From NCBI GenBank assembly GCA_023333565.1, contig JAJKFH010004063.1, forward strand, positions 1 through 64,000: a stretch of DNA of 64,000 nt, written 5' to 3'. Below the pieces are notes generated by a model that was not told the origin of the DNA, did no database searches, and saw only the letters and a list, made by a program, of their open reading frames with translations. Shown one piece after another: positions 47,701 to 59,700 of this stretch (the first letter of the stretch is position 1; each line of letters starts with the position of its first letter). Source of the DNA: Puffinus mauretanicus (lineage: Eukaryota > Chordata > Aves > Procellariiformes > Procellariidae). A program made the translations under genes and the position numbers.

Positions 47701-50700
47701 GGGGTCCCGTGGCCCTGCGGGGATGCTTTGTCCTTGCAAAAGGCAGTGAAATGTGTTTTGGCTCCCGTGGTGACCCACGTACGGGCACTCTCTGCTGCGG
47801 GAGAGGGTTTGGTGTGTTGCCTTATTTGCCTTATTACAGGAGAGGTTAGGTCATGTCAGGGTCGTTTCCGAGCTCCCGTCTCCCTCCCGGCCGTGCTCAG
47901 CTGATAGAAGAGCTGCTGGTAGCCCAGGGCTCGAATACGGCATCGCTCTGTCTGGCTAAACAGACCAGCAACCTCCCTCTCCATCTGTAACGCACTTGGG
48001 CGATGATGGAGGCTGGAGGTGGCCAGGATGGAGCCGGGAGGGGACGGTGCATCCCCCGAAGCTGCTCCAGGGTCCACCAGCTTCCACACTCCAGAGAAAA
48101 TTCTGGGAATGAGGAAAAGCTGTCTCCTTCCCCAGGAGCTGTGGGGGCTGAGGATCCCCAGGCTGCTCGTTTTCCCCAGTTTGGCTATATGCCGTGGTAG
48201 GGTTTCAGCTGGTTTTCCTTGAGACTATTCAACAGCATAGACGATCTTCCTCTGTTAATCAGCCTAACTTCTTTCTTATTTTATCCCATTACTTTCTAAT
48301 TATTCTCCCTTGTGGTTCCCTAAATAAATCCTCCCTTCTCTTGGTGTTTACTCCTTCCAGGTAGTTCAGCCTGCCGCATCGGCCCAGCACAGTTTGCAGA
48401 GTCCTCTCCCTTCCCCTCTCTTTTGTCTGTTTTCCCCGCTGCTCTGTGCTGCTGATCCTGTCCCGTCCCTCCCTGGGACGGGAGCCGCTGCTTGGAGCTG
48501 GCGTGGAGGCTCGGTCCCCTCCCTGCTCTGCATCTCGTGATGCCGGCTGGAAGCGTGCCCACCGCGTGCTCCCTGCGGCATTACCGGCTTTCTGGTCTCA
48601 AAGCGTGCAACAGCCGTGTCCAGCGCGGTCAGCCGGAGCCTCCTGAAAGGCAGCCTCGCTGGCTTCTGCCTGCGGCGCGTTCCCTCCTCTCCCTGCGGCC
48701 CATCCCTCGCGCAGCAGCGGCAGACGCATCTGATCACCGATAAAGATCTGTACTGCTGGTTTCTGCAGTTGTGCTCAGTGCGTTAGCATTAGCGCTGCCC
48801 TTGCCTCGTATTCCTGACTGGTTTGCGCGTTCTTGGTTTGGATAGAGCAGTCTGAACTAACTTTTTTCCAGTAAGGCTGTGTGGTTATTAAAGGCTTGAC
48901 TGAAGTACAGCGGTGGGGTTGCTGTTTCACCTGCGGAAACTACACTGATGGCAGCGTGCGCTTGAACAGAGCTCAGGTCTTGACATTTCTCGGATGCTTT
49001 TTCATCTTGAGACACCTCTAGCTGCCAGCTTTGGAGTGGCATTGGGAAGACGTTGGTGTAAGCAGCAGGGCCTTGGTGTGCCCTGGTTTTCTGTGCCGGG
49101 GATGACAGCGGCTGTTCGAGCTGGGGACTTTGCAACGTCTTGTTTCCTCTTTCATGTTTTCTTGTTCCTAATTTACTGCCTGACCCGTTGGGGTGACTTG
49201 GTCTGGTTTCTGAATGGAGACTGCCCAGCTTTGGCTGGACCCGGCGTGGCCAAGCTTTGCTCCCGCATTGCCCGTCGGCCTCGGGCAGGCGGGGGGGGTT
49301 GAACCGGCGGGTCGCTGGCTGCGCCGGCACCCCTGTGCCGCTGGGGCCCCCGGGCTGCCGGGGCCGGGCTCCCCCTCCCGGGATTGCCGCTTCCCTGGAC
49401 CAGGCAGGAGCCCTCGCTCCGCCGGCTCCCGCCCCTGAGCCTCGGCAGCATCTTAAACCAAACCCTTTCCCCGGCTGCGCCCAGCGCCAGCACGTGCTGA
49501 CATTGCTAATTGGGTCAGCGGCTCCCGGTGAATTGGAAGTGGCTGTGTTCGGGAGGTGGAGCGGGGGGACGGGGGAGTTATTTGAGGTTTCTCCAACCTA
49601 GAAACCCAGAAAAGGTTTCTGGAGCTGTTGGGTGGCTCCGGCGCGTGCTCTGGCTTTCGGCACAGCCGTGCCCACCGTGAGCGCTGCCCTGGCCGGCTCC
49701 CTGCCCCCTCGGGCGCTCAGGTCACAAATGGGGTTTTTTTTCCTCCTCTAAACTGGGATTTTTATTGAGATGATGCTTAAAATCCGAGTTTGAAGCTGAC
49801 AGCCTAAATCAGGGCCTGAATTTAAGCTGCATCACTCGAGCGGTACATGCTTGTTGGTGAGGTCCTGGAGAGGATGCTGCCGAGCCGCGGAGCCCGGACG
49901 CACCGAGGCCGGCGGGGAGGCACCGGGCCCTTACACCGGTTGTCAGGTCGTGCCCAAGCTGAGAAATGTGTTTGGCTGGGGTTCAAAATGCCGGATGGCT
50001 GCAGGATCCCCTGCCGTCCCCGGGGAAGGGAGACGTGAGCGGCAGCCGTGAGCCCGTCGGTCCTGACGGGCACCTGGCCGCAGGTAAAGCACCGCTCGCT
50101 GATTAAAGACGGTGCTTCTCCTTGACATACAGTAGTGAGATCTTGCGTCGTGCTTTGCGTGTTACTGTTTTTTCCTGTGCATCTGGCATATTTAACAAGG
50201 TTTTTATTTAAATTGTCTTTCTATGCATTATTTGAAAGCCCATTCTCATTTTGAGCAAATCCAAAATGAAAACTGCCTAGTGAACAAGAAGCATTGCTCG
50301 CCATTTTGTAATGTAATAACGTGTAAAAATCAGGGCTCTGAATAAATCAATGGCACATCAGGCATATTTACATAAAGTATTAAAAGCGCTGAGAATACTA
50401 AATTTAGAGCATAGGCTCTCTACTTGCAAATGAACATGTTCTAACTGGCTGCAGCCATTAAGACGAGCCTTTCTTTAGCGAAATAATTAAAAGTACACTT
50501 GCAAAACAAGATTGAAATCGGGGATGTAAATAAGGCTTTAACTTGTGTATTTAAGTCATTAAAACTGAAAATCGAACACTGCTAAGATACGGAAGAATTT
50601 CCCAGCCTCGCGTCGCGGTGTGCAGTGTGGGGGGGTAGAGCTGACCCTTGCCCCCCCGCCGTCCCCGGGGCACGGCTGTGTCTGGCCCGGGGGTGGTTAC

Positions 50701-53700
50701 TGCACCGGGAAACCTGAATCGCGGCGGGAGGGTCCTTGTGCTACTGAACTAAATCAGCCGGAGGTGGACTCATTTCACTCCTCACCTTCTCGTTCTTGAT
50801 GGCCCAGTTAGTAAATTAAGCAGGATGAGTTTAGGGTGTCAGGGTCCGCGCTTGCTCCCGCGCCTCTGCTATTTCAGGTGCTGTCAGGGTTGCGCTTTCC
50901 TTCCAGAAACGGGGCTCTGCGGGAGGGGGAGCGTCGTCCCGCCGCTTCCCTCGGGAGAGAAGCGAAGGAAACTTTTTCGGGAGCTGCCTGTGGTGCAGGG
51001 GTGTGGGGACGGCGGCGCTCGGTCTGTCCCAGGCATAGCAGGGCTGCGATGGCGGGGTCGGGGCAGCGGGCCCTGGGGGAGCCGGGGGCTCTCCAGCCTG
51101 GTGCTGGGACGTCCGTCCCTCCCGGCTCCCTCTCACCGCTGCCAGGCTGATGCCTCTGGGCTCTGTCCCTGTGCTGTTCCCGGGGCTAATAATACCTGGG
51201 AGGAGGCGGCGTGCTGCTGGCAGCGCCTCTGTCCCGAGCCCACTCCACGGAGCGATGCTCTCCCCGCTCGCGCCGAGCGCGTCCTCCCACTGCCGCCGGC
51301 TCCCACCCGCCGGCACATGCCCGGGGCTGCTGCCGCCTCTTCCCGGTGCCTCTGTGCCTGCTGCCGGCACAGCCCGGCCGCCTGCCGGCTTTCCCGGTGC
51401 CCTCCCCTACGTCCCCGCCAGCCTCGGTCCGGCTCAGCTCTCCCTGCAGCTTCGCTTGGGGGTGATGCAAATACCTCCATTATTTCTGCTTCTACACCCA
51501 ACGGCGTCAGCTCAGTTACCTTCATTTATTTCTCTTCCTAAACATGGGCGTTTGCACTGGATTTTCTCATTTGGGGAAAAAGGAATTCTCCTTGAAACAG
51601 GGCTGTTGGTTGCAAACCGGGTTTTTACCTGTTTCTGACTGACCCCCTTTCCCCTACCCGCGTTGGTGCCTGTGGGGAGACCCAAAACCTGCTGGGCCCC
51701 GCACGAGCTCTCGCAGGGTTTGCTCTCGAGGGAGGATGCTCGGAGCGGGGAGGGAGCAGTAGGAGCTCCAGCTCTGAAATAAGCCCCCTTTGAAGTCTGG
51801 GATGTCACTTAATCTCACTGCTTTGTTGAGGTTTATTCCATTTTATGTGGCTGCTAATAAATATTGTGGCATGCTAAAAATAACTGTTAAACATGGAGAG
51901 AAGTAAAGCTGCTTTAGGCCCTGAATTTCCAGTTTAATTCCCTTCTCAGGGGAGCTCAGACTTTCGGAAACAGGTTTAGCAGTGCCTGGTCTGCGCGGCT
52001 GCTTGTGGATTTTCGGTGCGGTGCTGCCGTCCCAGGGAAGAGCCGGTGGCAGCGAGGTGTTGCAGGGCAGGACAGCGACGGCGGGGAGAGCTGCTCCTCT
52101 TAGAGGCCTGGTGGCTGCTCTCCCAGTGCCACGTCAAGGGTGGAAGCTCCTCACAGAGGAGCCGGGGACATCCCGAGGGCGTTGGGGGAGGAGAAAGGGG
52201 CTGGTTCGGGGAGCTGGGGACATCTCACGCCCTCCGTGCTCGGGGATGCTGATGGTTGCCCTGCGGTCCCCGACGTTGCTCTGAAGCCCTCCCGTGTGCC
52301 ATGTTTGCACCGCACAGGTTACCCCAGCCCAGCCCCGTGTGCCGCTTCCGTGCCCCGTACGGTGCTGGCAAAGCCCCGCGTGGCGCAGCCGTGCTGGCAG
52401 AAGTCCCGCAGGTAGAGCAGGAGCCGTGCCAGCAGGGGAGCCTCCCGCTGCCGCGTCTGCGGCTTCTCTGCCCGGCGCTGGCATCTGCGCAGCCCCGGGG
52501 TGCGGCATCCAGGAAGGGCCGCCCCGGCAGTCCCCTTGCTGCTCGCGGCCGGGCAGGGAGGGCTGTGCAGCGCTGCCCTGCCCTGGCACCATGCGCCCGT
52601 GCCCCGCACCGCTTACCGTGCGGCTGACTGGCAAACCCAAACGGAAAGCGCTGCCGGTAGTTTTAGCGTTGCTGACGGTTGTGTGTGGTGGAGGGGTTCA
52701 CGTGCTCTCCCGCTGCAGCCCCGGCTCTCGGCAGCGCGGCCCTGCCCGTCCTTGCAGGCAGCGGTGGGCAGCAAGCAGGGATTTGGCAAAGGCGCCGGCA
52801 GCGGAGGAGGTGCCGGAGGTGTTCAGCCTGGGCTGGGCTTCACGGTGGTTTGTGCGTGGCGGTGCCTGGCCGGGGCAGGGACGACTGGGGGCCGCGGGGG
52901 CCGTTGCCAGCCCTGGGCAACCGCAGCAACCTCCCCGGCCTCTGCCGCCGGTGCAAGTGCCTCGGCGCGGCTCGGGCGCCCGTTTGGTGAGAGGGTGGCT
53001 ACACGTGGTACAGCTCGTCCCGCCGCCCGCGCGGCTCCCAGCCCACGCGCTGAGTCAGCGCCTCTGCGTGGGGGGCTCCGATGAGTAAGGGCGGGTTGGA
53101 GGGGCCGCACAGGCACACGTGTGCGTGTCTGTGCTGGGGGGGCCCCTGCGGGCACCCTGCCTGCCGCCCCCCACCAGCCCCGGGGCTGCGCCGCTGACCC
53201 CTCTCCGGAGGATGCTGCGGCAGCCCCTACCCTGCGCACGGAGGGGCAGGCGCTTGGTGGGTGAAGCGGTGAAGGCAGCCACCTCTCTGCTTCTCTTTCC
53301 GTTCTAGTACATCGAAGCCATCAGCAACAAGCAGGGCGAGCTGGAGAACTACGTCTCTGACGGCTATAAGACAGCGCTCACGGAAGAGAGGAGACGGTTC
53401 TGCTTCCTGGTAGAGAAACAGTGCGCGGTAGCGAAGAGCGCGATCACCTACCATGCCAAGGTGAGTCGGCCCCACCGAGCCGCCGGTCTGCGGGTCCCCG
53501 GCTGCCCCTCACCGGGTGGACGCGCCTGTCACAAGCCGTTGCCTGTAGAGCAGGCTGATGTCCTGAAAGCTGCAGCTGATGCAGCCCCTGCGGCTCGGGG
53601 GGATTCACCAGTGGGGGTGCACAGAGCCTGTGCTCCCGGGCTGGCAGAGGCAGGGCTGCACCCCGAGCTGCCCTTCCTCGACGAGGGGGCACGTCTCCCA

Positions 53701-56700
53701 TGGGTGCTGCTCTGCATTTCAAAGCAGCCTGTGGCTGCACGAGGTAGACGAGACCGACTGTGGTTTGCTCGAGTGGCAGCGGTGCTGAGGGCAGAGCCTG
53801 GCAGCGCATCCCGCCGTCCGGCTCGCCCAGGCAGTGCCGGCCCCTCCGCGGTGCGACTTCACCTGCGCGGAAGAGCTCGTGGTAGGTGGATGGGGCCGGG
53901 TTCACCCCTCCTGAGGTCTGAGGGCTCTGCCCTGGCAGAGGCTCGTCAGGTTCCTCGTGCATCAGCTCACGATTTGCAAAAGCAGAAGAAATGCAAAGCA
54001 GCGCCGTTCCTGCTCGGAGTCGGAGCAGCGCTGCCCGCCTGGCAGGGCAGAGAAAGGGCTCCCTCCGACCCCCCGGTACCCCCTGGCCTTAGTAAAGGCG
54101 GGGATTAAACCATAGATTAAACTGCTGCTCCAAACCCCCTCTTGCCCCTTCCCAGGCAGCCCACGTTTCCCAGGCCGGGGACCGGAGCTGCTGCCTGCCA
54201 GCACGGGGAGCAGCAGCCCCCTGCGCTGGTCCGGAGCAGAATCCATCCGGACGAGGGCTGGGAATGGCGGCGCTGCTCCCGCAGCCTCGTGCTCCCATTC
54301 TGGCTGTTCCCCACCGCCACCCCCCATCGCTCACAGCACCCATCTGTCACCGCCGCGTTTGGCACCCCGGAGCAGGAGAAGGAGTTTGGATTAGTCAGCG
54401 CTGTCCTCGCGCTGCACTGCGGGCTGGATGGATGCTCGGCATATGCAAACTCCTCCGGTAGTGCAGGAGGGAAAACTCCCCCCCCAGGGACGGGGGGTCG
54501 GCAGGCACGAGGGTGCCAGCACCTGCAGCATGACCGTGGCACAGTGAACCCAAAAGCTTCTCGCAGCAGCGCGTGGAGGGTGGTTTTGCAAGAGGGACCC
54601 TGCAGGCAGCTCGTCCAGAGCAGGGTGGGCGTACGCGTGACGTGGGCACCCGGCCCCACACCAGCCCGGCAGCCGGCGTGGGCCTTGCCGGCTAAAAACG
54701 CCGTCCCGCTGCTGCCTGCGGCTCCCGGACGCTGGCACAGCCGCAGTCTGGGCGGCGAGGCTGCGCCTCGGCTGGAGCCGGTGGCTGTTAGCGGGGAAAT
54801 GTTCTGGGACTTTGAAATCGGCTTTAGAGGGGTTTTTGGTACGTAGGGACCGAGCTGCCTCCAGGTGAGACCATGCGAAGCCGTGCAGAGCTGTCAGGTC
54901 ACCCTCTGCCGCCCGGCTCTGCTGCGGGGTGAGCCGGCGGGCGAGCTAGCCGGGGGGCTTACCGGAGCCGCTCCTCCGCCACCCCTCACGGCGCGTCTCC
55001 CAGGGCGGTGTTCAGGCTGGGGGTCTGCGTGGTGTGGGGGGGGGAGCGACCTCGGGGTGGCTGGGGACGTCTCCTTCCTCGGAGAGTCACACGATGGGGT
55101 GCTCGTGCTTGCGGCACGGGTGTGTGAGCTGAATAAGGGCAAGTTTACCTCCATATTTTTTTTTTTTTCCCCCTCCCCCTTGGCTCGGAGCACGGCGGCG
55201 GACGGCTGCAGGTCCTGCCATGGGCAGGGCACGGCGGGGTTTAGCTGCGGGGTGCTGGGGCCAGAGGCTATCGGGGCTGAGCTGCCCTGAGCAGGAAGCT
55301 CATCCCTCGGGACCTGGGCGACCGCTCAGAGTACGACTGCGCACTGCGCGTCCCGAGGCTGAGCCTTTGGTCAGGTTTTATTTCTCTGCTCAGTCGAGCG
55401 GTGCTGTTCTCGCTGAGCCCAGCACCCTGCCCGGCTCCCTGCGGCCCCTCTGCTCCTGGAGCTGCCCCACGATATCTCGGAATAAGCTGGGGAGACGAAT
55501 TACCTTTTCCTTCTCTCCTTGCTATTTTTCATGACACCTTCCTGGCTCGGCTGCCATCAGAGCCTGGAAGCAGTAAGTCCCTGTGTTTTATCTTGTCCGT
55601 GCCATGCACAGAGGAGTCGATCAATCTTGTGGCCAGGATCAGGCCAGCTCCAGATCCGCGCAGCGCTGCCCAGGGAGGGGCGCAGAGCTGGGTGGGTTTT
55701 CCCGCACCCCTGTGTGCTCACTCCTTGGTTTTCTGTCTTGCAGGGGAAGGAGATGCTGACGCAGAAGCTGCCGCTGTGGCAGCAGTCCTGCTCGGATCCC
55801 AACAAGATCCCGGACCGCGCTATACAGCTGATGCAGCAGATGGCTGCCAGCAGCAATGGCACCATTATGCCCAGCCCTCTGTCTACATCCAAATCCAACC
55901 TCATCATCTCTGACCCCATCCCTGGTGCCAAACCTCTCCCTGTCCCCCCGGAGCTGGCACCTTTCGTAGGAGTAAGTATCTCCGTGGCGGAAGCTGTCCT
56001 GCCCTTCTGAGCAAAGCTGGAGGGAGGAGCCCGGGCCGGTGTCACCGTTGTCCTCAGCAAGTTGCCTTTTGATGGACTGTCGCTGATGCGCAGGGACGGG
56101 CAGCTCCGTGCACGCGCCGCCCTGGGGTGCGGGAAGGAGCCTGGCGTGGGGATGGGCAGCCCATCCCGTCCCATCCCGCCTGGGCTGCTGAGCTCCAGAG
56201 GGGCAGGGGCTGCAGGGGCTCCCGGGGGTGTTTTGGGGAACCCACGAGCTGGACTCACCTGGCCAGGCTGGTCCCAGTCAGGCTGGTCCCAGAGCTGTGG
56301 GGCTGAACCAAGGTACCCCAGTAACCGCGGGAGGAGGTGCTTGGAGTGACCCCTGGGATAAAAGACCCTTCAGAGAAGGGTTTCTGCCCTGATGTGGGGG
56401 CACGAGCGGAGCAGTAGAGCTCAGGTGGGATTTATTGGGTGTGAGGCAGCTTGGAGCAGTAAAATACTGTAGAGGTGACCCCACTGCTCCCCCCGAGCGG
56501 TTTGTCTCAGGTGGGGAACTAAACCCACAGGCTGAAGCTCTGGTCTGCTGCGAGCCGCCTTCCCTGGAGCTGCGTCCCGCTGCGGGAGCTGCGGTGGGAT
56601 GCCCTAATGAAGACGTTCCCCGTCTTCCCCCCCTCCTCTCCTCTCTCCGTAGCGCATGTCGGCGCAGGAGGCCATGCCGGTGATGAATGGAGTCTCAGGC

Positions 56701-59700
56701 CCAGACAGTGACGGGTACAACCACTGGTCTGAGATGAAGCCAGCACAGCCCAAATCTTTATCTCCTCCCCAGCCTCAGAAGCAGCTGAGTGACTCTTACT
56801 CCAATACACTCCCAGTTCGCAAAAACGTGCCACCGAAAAACAGCTACGCATCAGGTGAGGCTTAGTCCTCCCCGTTCTCTGCTCCGGGGGCTCCCGGGGT
56901 GCCGGCTGTGCCGGTCGGCGCTCGCGGGGAGCGTTCAGCAGGGGCCGGTCGCAGCCGCGGTGAGCAGGCTCGTCGGGGATGCCGCTGCCTCGGGGCAGCG
57001 ACCGGCAGCATCGCTGCGGCGTCGAGTGCCGCTCGTGCCTCTGGGCCCGCGTTAGGCAATGAGCGGGGCCGGGCTCTGCCGCGGCTTCGGCTGGGTGGGC
57101 TTTCAGCCCACGGACAGGATTTCCAGGAGGAAGCTGGTGAGGAATCTTGCACAGGGAGGCTGTTCCCTTTGCCGCGGCTGGTGGGCGATGCCAAGAGCAG
57201 CGGCCTGATCCTGCTCATTAAGGGGAAAAGTGCGAGTCGAACACTGAAGGTTTTCTTGGCACCTGGGGTAAAATAAGCGAGGTTAGGGACCTGCCCCTGC
57301 CTGCGCTGGGTTTGGCCAGGGGTGAAGGACTTGGGGCACTCGTTGGTCTCTCTCTCCCACCAGCCGAAAACAAGACGCTGCCACGCTCCAGCTCCATGGC
57401 CGCAGGGCTCGAGAGGAACGGCAGGACGAGGGTGCAGGCCATTTTCTCTCACGCTGCCGGAGATAACAGCACCCTCCTGAGCTTCAAGGAGGGTGACCTC
57501 ATCACGCTGCTGGTGCCGGAGGCCAGGGATGGCTGGCATTACGGAGAGAGCGAGAAAACAAAAATGTGAGTGCTGTGGCCATCCCCGCCAACCGCTGCAC
57601 CCCGGGTGCAGCCTCTCCTGGATCCTCCAGGAATAAACGTGAGTTTGGCTTCATCCCCTGCCTTTGCCTTTCAGGAGGGGCTGGTTTCCTTTCTCCTACA
57701 CGCGGGTCCTCGACAGCGACGGCAGCGAGCGGGTCCACGCGAGGTAGGAGCATCGTGCTGGGTGGGTCCCTGCGCCGGCTTGGGGTGGGAATACTCCTCT
57801 TCCTCCGACACGACGCGTGTCGTTAGGAGTAACTCCCAGCAGGGGCGGTGGTAGCTGGCTGGGGGGGCTTTGGCCGTGGGGTCCCCTGCCGTGGGTGGGC
57901 GGGCAGCCTGGGGGTCTCAGCCCGGGGTGGGCTGGTGCTGATGCCCTCTGCTCTGGGTCCCCCCACCCAGCCTGCAGCAAGGGAAGAGCAGCAGCACCGG
58001 CAACCTGCTGGACAAAGACGACATCGCCATCCCGCCGCCCGACTACGGCATGGCCTCCCAAGCCTTCCCGGCGCAAGGCGTTAACACCTTCAAGCAGAGG
58101 CCGTACAGCGTGGCCGTGCCCGCCTTCTCCCAGGTGAGCCCGTGGGGCAGCGGGGGCTTCTCCTGCTCTGGGGGGGACTTTTTATAAACGGGAGATGCTT
58201 GAGCAAAGCCCCGGGCGTTAGTCCCTGCTGGAGCCCTGCGCGTGGTGGCCCGGGCGTCTGCGGCGTCTCCGTCCGCCTGTGGTTTTAAAGCAGCAGGGTG
58301 AAACGTGTTAAAGCGTGTTCTCGGTCCCGGCGTGGCGCAGACGGCGTGCGGGTGAAGGAGGGCTGCTCTCCAACCTGTGTTCGTTGTTTGTAGGACTACC
58401 TAATGCCCTATGGTTGTGCAATTAAAGACTATTCCAGTGGCCTCTGCCAACCACCCTCCGCTCACTACAAGCCTTACGCTAGGTCGACAGCTGTAAGTCC
58501 GAACGCACGCAATGTTTGCCTTGGGATTTACGGGCAGTTGGCTGGTTTTGCCTGGTGACCCGTGTGCCTTGCCTGGGGCCCCGTCTCCTGCTGAGCACCT
58601 CTCCTGGGGAGAAGGGACGGGATGCAGGGAGGCGGCGGGAGAGGAGAGGAGAGCAGCCGACGGGGAGGACCAGCCGGTTTGGCTCGCCTGGGCGGAACGG
58701 GCAAGGCACGGGGAGCGAATGGCACAAAACGGCACCGTAAACCCCCAAAGGACAACACTTGCTGACTCCGTGGGAGCCTCCCACCAGAAACGAGCTGTTC
58801 ACAGGCAGCTGGAAGCGTTTTCTCTGGCACATGCCGATTCAAGCCGGTGATGGTCCCGTGGGAACGCTGGAGTGAGCGTGCGGGGCTGGGGCGGACCCCC
58901 GTCCAGGGCTCCGGCGGCTGTCCAAAACGAGCTCAGGGCTTCTCGGATAATGTGTTGGGGAGGAAGCATCTGTGGACAAGATCAGCTTAACCCAGGAGCC
59001 GCTGGCGTGGGGCTTCCCTGCCAAGAACGAGCGTGGTGGGATGAGCCACGTTGGCTTCCCTGGAGCGCTCGGCATGTGCTGGCGCATGGGGAGAGGATGA
59101 GGAGGGGGAGAGGTGGCCATACAGCACCCGACCCTTCAGCAGGGCACTCCGGAGAGGCGGCAGCTCCAGCCGGGGTCTGGCCCTCCCTGCAGGGGATGCG
59201 CAAGCGCAGCCCCGCTCGCTGTTTGCTGGGTTTTCCCAGCAGGGTCTGCTGCTGGGTTTGGAGCCTTCCTGGGACAGTGGGAACGTGGGTCTCTGATCCC
59301 TGGTGCATGGTCACCTCAGAGGCCAGCGGCTCCTGCTCCTTCCTGCAGCGGTCCCGTGTTTGTCCGGAGAGCAGAGCTGCTCCGTGGCCGTATCCCGGGG
59401 CAGGTCCTTGCCTGGAGAGCGATGTCCTTGAGGGACGTTCTCCGAGCCCAGTCCCCGTCTGCTCCTTGGACCACTGCAGTCCTTCCCTGCTGCAAAGAAC
59501 GTTCAGTACCGGCTGAAGGAGAAAATAGTCCAAAACCCTGTGGGTTTCTGGTGGGAGTTAATACAGACAAACACCTCTTTCCACAGAACATTTCACTGGT
59601 GTGTCTCAGACTTGTTCGGTCCCTTTTCGAGTGTCTCGCATCTAGAAAGCAGCTGGAGCTCTGTTACCACGGTGGGGCTGGGCAGAGCCCGGTCCATGCT

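Larger units (their letters stand above)
42195..53307 (+). other. BAIAP2: BAIAP2 intron 6
   Basis: 11.1-kb phase-0 intron. It holds the richest set of unexplained features: a possible alternative last exon (44202 to about 44535), AT-rich ORF-free islands at 45190-45815, 46104-46345, 50100-50600 and 51800-51940, and twin D-box motifs. The rest is GC-rich intron without recognised coding sequence. Confidence 0.85.
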
